Part shown: one piece after another, positions 43,926-47,134 of the stretch
Layout of the letters: each line of letters starts with the position of its first letter
How positions within the stretch are numbered: position 1 is the first letter of the stretch
Assembly: GCF_001895925.1 (NCBI RefSeq)
Contig: NZ_MPPI01000010.1
Location: 141,390-188,523, forward strand
Reading direction: 5' to 3'
From: Phormidesmis priestleyi ULC007
GTDB lineage: Bacteria; Cyanobacteriota; Cyanobacteriia; Leptolyngbyales; Leptolyngbyaceae
Length of the DNA stretch: 47,134 nucleotides
The notes under the pieces: model-generated
Seen by the model: only the letters and a program-made list of their open reading frames with translations
What the model was told of the DNA's origin: nothing
The model's database searches: none
Position numbers and translations under genes: made by a program

Positions 43926-44204
43926 ATGGCTCACAAGAAAGGTACAGGCAGTACTCGCAACGGACGCGACTCTAACGCTCAACGTCTAGGTGTCAAGCGC
44001 TACGGTGGACAGGTTGTTCTCGCAGGCAATATTTTGGTACGTCAACGTGGCACCAAGATTCACCCTGGCAATAACGTGGGTCGCGGGAGTGATGACACGT
44101 TGTTTGCGCTTATCCCTGGCGTTGTCACCTTTGAACCGATGGCAAAAGGTCGCAAGAAAGTCAGTGTTTACGCGAAAGTCGAAGCTGTAGCTGAGGCGAC
44201 TTAA
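43926..44204 (+). CDS. rpmA: Ribosomal protein bL27
   Basis: 92 residues, [20 protein letters not shown] followed by [21 protein letters not shown] and [17 protein letters not shown]. The N-terminal tail of bL27 reaches the peptidyl-transferase centre. It carries AHKKGTGST as expected for a mature protein without a processed leader. It is in an operon with rplU. The attC-like site begins 3 bases after its stop, so accessory DNA is inserted immediately behind this core gene. Confidence 0.97.
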   Translation: MAHKKGTGSTRNGRDSNAQRLGVKRYGGQVVLAGNILVRQRGTKIHPGNNVGRGSDDTLFALIPGVVTFEPMAKGRKKVSVYAKVEAVAEAT

Positions 44205-44207
44205 ACG

Positions 44208-44294
44208 GCTTAACGTTCCGATTGAGCGGCTGTCAGCAACCTCTGCATCCACACTGGGGATTTTCGGCAGTCCGCTCCGGCCGAGTTATTATGC
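44208..44294 (-). other. attC-like imperfect hairpin (site 3), downstream of vapC
   Basis: On the minus strand the arms are GCATAAT-AA-CTCGGCCGGAGCGG and CCGCTCAATCGGAAC-GTTAAGC. The right box GTTAAGC fits GTTRRRY exactly, and the left box GCATAAT is near RYYYAAC. The GAGCGG/CCGCTC stem has a one-base extrahelical A. 87 bases, starting 11 bases after the vapC stop on the coding strand. Confidence 0.6.
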
Positions 44295-44305
44295 GGCGGC
44301 TTTAC

Positions 44306-44698
44306 TCACCACGCTGCTGTTTTCAGACTCTCCACTTCTTGAAAATGAGCATCGCGTGTTACTAAAATTACAGCGTGTTGCAGCGCAAGGGCTGCAATCC
44401 AGACATCATTCTCAGGTAACGGACGGCCCTTGAGCCTTAACTTATTTTTGACCTCACCGTATTGCCGTGCGGTTTCAGCGTCACATACCAATATTGTGCT
44501 GCCAGCAACTAATTCATCAACTCTTGCTAAGTTTGCTTCAAATCGTCCTGACTTTCTGGCTCCATAACACAGTTCACCAATGACAATGCTTGGAATGAAA
44601 ACTTCACTGGCTTGAGCAAGACTGTCTTTGACGATCGCCTCATCTGAAAAAAGCGCAATAACGATGTTGGTATCAAGCAAAAACCTACCACTCATCAA
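44306..44698 (-). CDS. vapC: VapC-type PIN-domain toxin
   Basis: 130 residues; Met-2 may also start. The PIN catalytic residues are present: D9 in FLLDTNIVIALFSDE, the E in VIGELCYGARKSGRFEAN, the D in PLPENDVWIAALAL and the late D in LVTRDAHFQ. VapC toxins are RNases cutting tRNA or rRNA and are neutralised by VapB. The start overlaps the vapB stop by 14 bases, so the pair is translationally coupled. Apparently intact, unlike the toxin genes elsewhere in this window. Confidence 0.9.
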   Translation of the reverse strand: MMSGRFLLDTNIVIALFSDEAIVKDSLAQASEVFIPSIVIGELCYGARKSGRFEANLARVDELVAGSTILVCDAETARQYGEVKNKLRLKGRPLPENDVWIAALALQHAVILVTRDAHFQEVESLKTAAW

Positions 44699-44912
44699 TA
44701 TCTACCTGCTCACAATCTTGCTCGATCGTCTCACGCATTAACTGAAGGTCGTCTGAGGGAATTGAACCAGCGAAACGTAACAATTGCTGCCCTGGTATAC
44801 CTCGAACTTCCGCTTTTACTAGCGATCGAACGAATTCAAGCACCTGCCTTTGCAAGGGCTGAGGCATAACTTTCAACTGTTCAACAACCTCGTCGATGAT
44901 AGGAATATTCAT
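44685..44912 (-). CDS. vapB: VapB-like antitoxin
   Basis: 75 residues, NIPIIDEVVEQLKVMPQPLQ and RQVLEFVRSLVKAEVRGIPG to QDCEQVDIDEW. This N-terminal helix pattern is typical of antitoxins coupled to VapC in cyanobacteria. The C-terminus is acidic and should bind the toxin. The stop overlaps the vapC start. There is no separate DNA-binding family I can name; autoregulation is expected but not shown. An attC-like hairpin lies about 110 bases upstream. Confidence 0.8.
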   Translation of the reverse strand: MNIPIIDEVVEQLKVMPQPLQRQVLEFVRSLVKAEVRGIPGQQLLRFAGSIPSDDLQLMRETIEQDCEQVDIDEW

Positions 44913-45022
44913 GTTGCTCTCCTTGTTATCATTCTACAGCGCTTACCGGGAGAGGCGGTAGGAGAACAGGCTCTAAAGCTGATCGAGGGTTACAGGGATT
45001 ATCTTTACCAGGAACTTCAGCC

Positions 45023-45107
45023 GCATAACGGCTCAATCAGAGGCGACGAGAAAGCCAGAAACGAAGCGCGAGGACTTTGCTCGTCCGCTGCATTGGAGTT
45101 GTTATGC
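45023..45107 (-). other. attC-like imperfect hairpin (site 2), downstream of the Rpn-like gene
   Basis: On the minus strand: R'' GCATAAC, AA, CTCCAATGCAG...GACGAG; then CTCGTC...CTGATTGAG, CC, R' GTTATGC. Both R boxes are exact reverse complements. CTC-AAT-CAG in one arm pairs with CTC-C-AAT-G-CAG in the other, leaving a C and a G unpaired, like the extrahelical bases of attC, and AA/CC forms the unpaired spacer. It begins 38 bases after the stop of the Rpn-like gene. Confidence 0.65.
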
Positions 45108-45145
45108 CGTGTCACCACGAGTAGCTTCCCGCAGGATCTACCAAC

Positions 45146-45916
45146 TTAATTTTGTGCAGGATTGTCAATTTGCTGCTGAAGTTGCTGTAACTCCTCAAGC
45201 GATAGCCCTGTTATACGAGCGACAGTTGCGATCGGTAAGCCTTCACGTAAAGAGTTAGTAGCAATCTCTCGTTGTTTCTTGACCTCACCTTCTGCCAGAA
45301 TCGAACGATAAACAGTAGACTCTTGCATAACGTCCCTCCGCAATACCCGATAAATGATCTCGTCTTCCAATTTTAACCCAGCTAAAATCCCTGATGCTGC
45401 CATCAAGTTTGCCTGGGTTCGAGGATCTGCAATCTGATCAACTCTCTGGGCAGCTTGGCGCAACGTTTCCTCCGCATCTGCACTTTGAGCCAGAACTGCA
45501 AAGGGAATCAGCCCCGGATATTGCAGAAAGAGTGAAGCAGGTTGCTCCCATAAGCGAATCACATCAAACTCATGGCGAGTGCGTTCCATCGTAAAGCTGG
45601 TCTGATAAACCAAAGGGGATGCAGTCTGCTTGAGGTAAATGACTACTTGGTGCATTGGCTTCGCCGGATCTCTTCGGTAGCCTCGCAACCGATAATCCGT
45701 CACGCGAAACGGAATATTGTCTTTCGGAAGCGTTTGAAACTCGATATGCAAAATGGCTTCGTCTGATTCCAGGAAGATCAGGGCATCAGCGCGAATCGGA
45801 TCAAGGGACAGTTCCGAGGGTTGGAGTTCTGTTAGCGTAACAGCTTTCCCCAGTAGCCAACTAGCGAAGTCAGCGGAGAAGTGTTCAGCTAGAAATCGAC
45901 AGGTATCATCGTACAT
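45146..45916 (-). CDS. Rpn-family PD-(D/E)XK nuclease/transposase-like protein
   Basis: 256 residues. The nuclease core carries RADALIFLESDEAILHIEFQT (D48, then E58-x-Q60), the D...E-x-(Q/K) pattern of Rpn-type recombination-promoting nucleases, and TDYRLRGYRRDPAKPMHQVVIYL. The C-terminus has repeated helical segments and the VARITGLSLEELQQLQQQ motif common in this group. Proteins of this kind promote RecA-independent recombination in E. coli; the cyanobacterial role is unknown. It overlaps a gene remnant on the same strand upstream by 11 bases. An attC-like site follows its stop. Confidence 0.8.
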   Translation of the reverse strand: MYDDTCRFLAEHFSADFASWLLGKAVTLTELQPSELSLDPIRADALIFLESDEAILHIEFQTLPKDNIPFRVTDYRLRGYRRDPAKPMHQVVIYLKQTASPLVYQTSFTMERTRHEFDVIRLWEQPASLFLQYPGLIPFAVLAQSADAEETLRQAAQRVDQIADPRTQANLMAASGILAGLKLEDEIIYRVLRRDVMQESTVYRSILAEGEVKKQREIATNSLREGLPIATVARITGLSLEELQQLQQQIDNPAQN

Positions 45917-46109
45917 AGAAATAGTAAAATTGTACGCTCTGTACGACGAATCTAGTTTTGAGCAAATCTAAAATTTGATGATGGTTGTTGCGAAGCGATC
46001 GCACCTGAGACTCACAGAGTGCATCGCAGCGTTGGGCAAATTCTTCCTTGCCATAGCGGGGTTGTCGAACTGCCGTGGGTTTAACCTCGCTGCGACTTGA
46101 CCCCTTCAT
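45906..46109 (-). pseudogene. Remnant of a small PRYGKEEFA-type protein
   Basis: 67 codons. The N-terminus reads MKGSSRSEVKPTAVRQPRYG KEEFAQRCDALCESQVR, which resembles a family of small cyanobacterial proteins (PRYGKEEFARRG...YESQVR) that usually continue into a KIVAIDIETG module. Here that part is missing: the sequence turns into NNHHQILDLLKTRFVVQSVQ. It overlaps the start of the Rpn-like gene. Taken as the 5' part of a broken gene. Confidence 0.5.
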
Positions 46110-46145
46110 TTTAGCTTGAGGAGTTGATCACTAGTTTCAGGATTT

Positions 46146-46178
46146 GTGTTGGGTTTCGTAATACTCCACCCAACCTAC
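46146..46178. repeat. Short hairpin repeat GTTGGGT...ACCCAAC
   Basis: GTTGGGT (46148-46154) and ACCCAAC (46168-46174) form a seven-base-pair stem with a 13-base loop. The sequence TGTTGGGTTTCG...CACCCAACCTAC is, from memory, a frequent cyanobacterial repeat. It lies in a gene-free stretch between the remnant and the lipoprotein gene. Confidence 0.55.
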
Positions 46179-46268
46179 AAGATCAGCTTTGAATGGGGCA
46201 AAAATCTTGCTAGTCAAGCATCTTACACGAATAAGTGATTGACCTCGATAACGGGCTTCTGAATTGCA

Positions 46269-46646
46269 TTACTTTTTTTGACCATCTTCAAATCCTCCCA
46301 TGCACAGCTTTACAACCCCATACAGTAGAATACATCCCCAGAAAAGCCACGACAAATTAAAGCCAGAAGAGCGAGGTTGATCAGCAGTATTGATGGGGAC
46401 AAGGCTTTGAACGTAGCAAACAGGCTCTCTACCTCCCGTTCGTTCATAAGCAGATCTGCCACCACAAGAATAACCTCTTGCGTCTATGTCATAAGGACAG
46501 GCGCAGTATCCAACTCCAGGCTCTCTCACTGGACTGATAACCGAAGAAAAACTGACTTTGGATTTCTGCTGGCAGCCAACTAGCCCCAAAATGACTACCG
46601 TGGAGACAAACACAACAATTATCAATCTCTTGAACTTTACAACCAT
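46269..46646 (-). CDS. Small membrane lipoprotein with CPYD...CGGRSAY motif
   Basis: 125 residues from MVVKFKRLIIVVFVSTVVIL. The lipobox is LVGC. Six cysteines lie in CACPYDIDARGYSCGGRSAY and ERTGGREPVCYVQ. Comparable short secreted proteins with CPYD.D..G..CGGRSAY.R.GG..P.CY occur in many bacteria, without known function, and the paired cysteines suggest disulfides. The C-terminus adds a second hydrophobic segment (LSWLFWGCILLYGVVKLCM). Upstream codons to 46850 would read through a tandem repeat and are not used. Probably anchored in the cytoplasmic or outer membrane facing the periplasm. Confidence 0.75.
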   Translation of the reverse strand: MVVKFKRLIIVVFVSTVVILGLVGCQQKSKVSFSSVISPVREPGVGYCACPYDIDARGYSCGGRSAYERTGGREPVCYVQSLVPINTADQPRSSGFNLSWLFWGCILLYGVVKLCMGGFEDGQKK

Positions 46647-46708
46647 TTCTACGGCAATCCAGCAACTATTTCCTAGATTGCCCAACTCTTCACAACGGTC
46701 TAACTTCT

Positions 46709-46868
46709 TTTTAGAGAGAAACTTTCCGCATATCCATCTCAAAACGGGTGGATCGGCAGAACCCTTCCGCCTACCACTCTCAATCCGATGGATCGACAGA
46801 AACTTTCTGCATATTACACCGCCCCAGATGGATCGGCAGAATCTTTCCACCTATTCCCAGGGGCTTGC
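46709..46868. repeat. Four-copy 40-bp tandem repeat, degenerate
   Basis: Copies begin at 46709, 46749, 46789 and 46829. Copies 2-4 start TGGATCG(G/A)CAGAA, and all share the block AGAA-CTTTCCGCAT-like (with variants CCCTTCCGCCTA, ACTTTCTGCATA, TCTTTCCACCTA). The spacing is exactly 40 bases each time. Copy 1 lacks the TGGATCG start. The array lies upstream of the lipoprotein gene. Confidence 0.75.
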
Positions 46869-47134
46869 GGGGACTTCTTAAGCATTAACAAGCACAGGGC
46901 TGTTGTTGAATGCGAGATCGCACTTCTCCTTCTCAAAAAATTAGCATTCCAAAAAGCAATAAACTCTTGTAGAATACATCGCAGTGATGGAGCAATGCCC
47001 CGAAATCTGATCGTCCAAACAGGGCAAACGCATCTTAAAAATTACTGAGAATGAGTTCTAGGGTTTCGGGTGTTGATGCGGGAAGATCAACGCAACGTCA
47101 CCCCCCCCTCAAGCAATGAAACTAAAATCGAAAG
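46869..47134. other. Right end, no recognised gene
   Basis: No convincing reading frame in this 266-base end. The short frame beginning MPRNLIVQTGQTHLKNY (46994-47048) ends in a stop after 17 codons, and I do not support it as a gene. There is a C-rich run CACCCCCCCCTC just before the edge. Confidence 0.4.

Noticed and set aside
44850-45149. Plus-strand frame covering the attC-like site 2
   Set aside because: Its sequence is generated by the hairpin and the vapB complement; no family and no ribosome site.
46647-46850. N-terminal extension of the small lipoprotein gene
   Set aside because: It is an open frame through the 40-bp tandem repeat; the lipobox signal peptide starts at the internal Met.
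46709-46868. CRISPR array
   Set aside because: Period is 40 bases with similarity across the whole unit; no constant repeat plus unique spacer pattern and no cas genes.
46994-47048. Short frame MPRNLIVQTGQTHLKNY
   Set aside because: Only 17 codons before a stop; the start resembles some cyanobacterial proteins but nothing follows.

Overview
The window looks like chromosomal DNA of a cyanobacterium, probably a filamentous Leptolyngbya- or Oculatella-like lineage (the genus is a guess). The evidence is the very high density of the HIP1 palindrome GCGATCGC and its core CGATCG, a complete orange carotenoid protein (OCP) and fluorescence recovery protein (FRP) pair, an SLH-domain envelope protein, the GT family known from Nostoc as Npun_R2821/R2823, and several hairpin repeats typical of cyanobacterial genomes. 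No rRNA, tRNA, CRISPR array or complete insertion sequence was seen.

Layout. 1-4.3 kb: end of a large TPR protein, trpB, an SUI1/YciH translation factor and a disordered NQFGTGY-repeat protein. 4.5-8 kb: SLH/glycosidase-like envelope protein and an FAD oxidoreductase. 8.2-14.1 kb: one co-directional block of an MsbA-like ABC exporter and four glycosyltransferases, probably for a surface glycan. 14.3-16.2 kb: a second ABC exporter. 16.2-16.9 kb: decayed toxin-antitoxin genes. 17-18.4 kb: ocp and frp. 18.7-23.3 kb: an exported L,D-transpeptidase-like protein, a deacetylase/phosphodiester-glycosidase fusion and an Eis-like acetyltransferase, the last convergent with the fusion gene. 23.4-26.9 kb: an accessory island with toxin-antitoxin genes (one toxin broken by a stop codon), an attC-like hairpin, and an AT-rich three-gene cassette headed by a TIGR04255-like protein. 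27-34.3 kb: TPR protein, third ABC exporter, ester cyclase, a broken disulfide reductase, a four-domain response regulator followed by a MITE-like element, an HD hydrolase and an AlkA-like glycosylase. 34.4-43.3 kb: cydAB, an FAD protein, an XPB-like helicase, an RluA-type pseudouridine synthase and a PRC-barrel protein. 43.4-44.2 kb: rplU-rpmA. 44.2-47.1 kb: accessory end with vapBC, an Rpn-like nuclease, two attC-like hairpins, a gene remnant, a small lipoprotein and a 40-bp tandem repeat.

How it fits together. Much of the left half concerns the cell envelope (export, glycan transfer, peptidoglycan or polysaccharide editing) and photoprotection. The core housekeeping part (cyd, XPB, rluA, L21/L27) is on the right. 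Accessory DNA sits at 16.2-16.9, 23.3-26.9 and 44.2-47 kb. The most interesting signals are: (1) vapBC and rpn, each followed on its coding strand by an attC-like hairpin with consensus-like R boxes and extrahelical bases, as in integron gene cassettes, with a third such site near the other toxin-antitoxin island; (2) the three-gene TIGR04255 cassette at 25.0-26.85 kb, which has no CGATCG and a 15-bp inverted repeat just ahead of its first gene, a candidate uncharacterised accessory system. All functions are read from sequence by eye; no database search was run.
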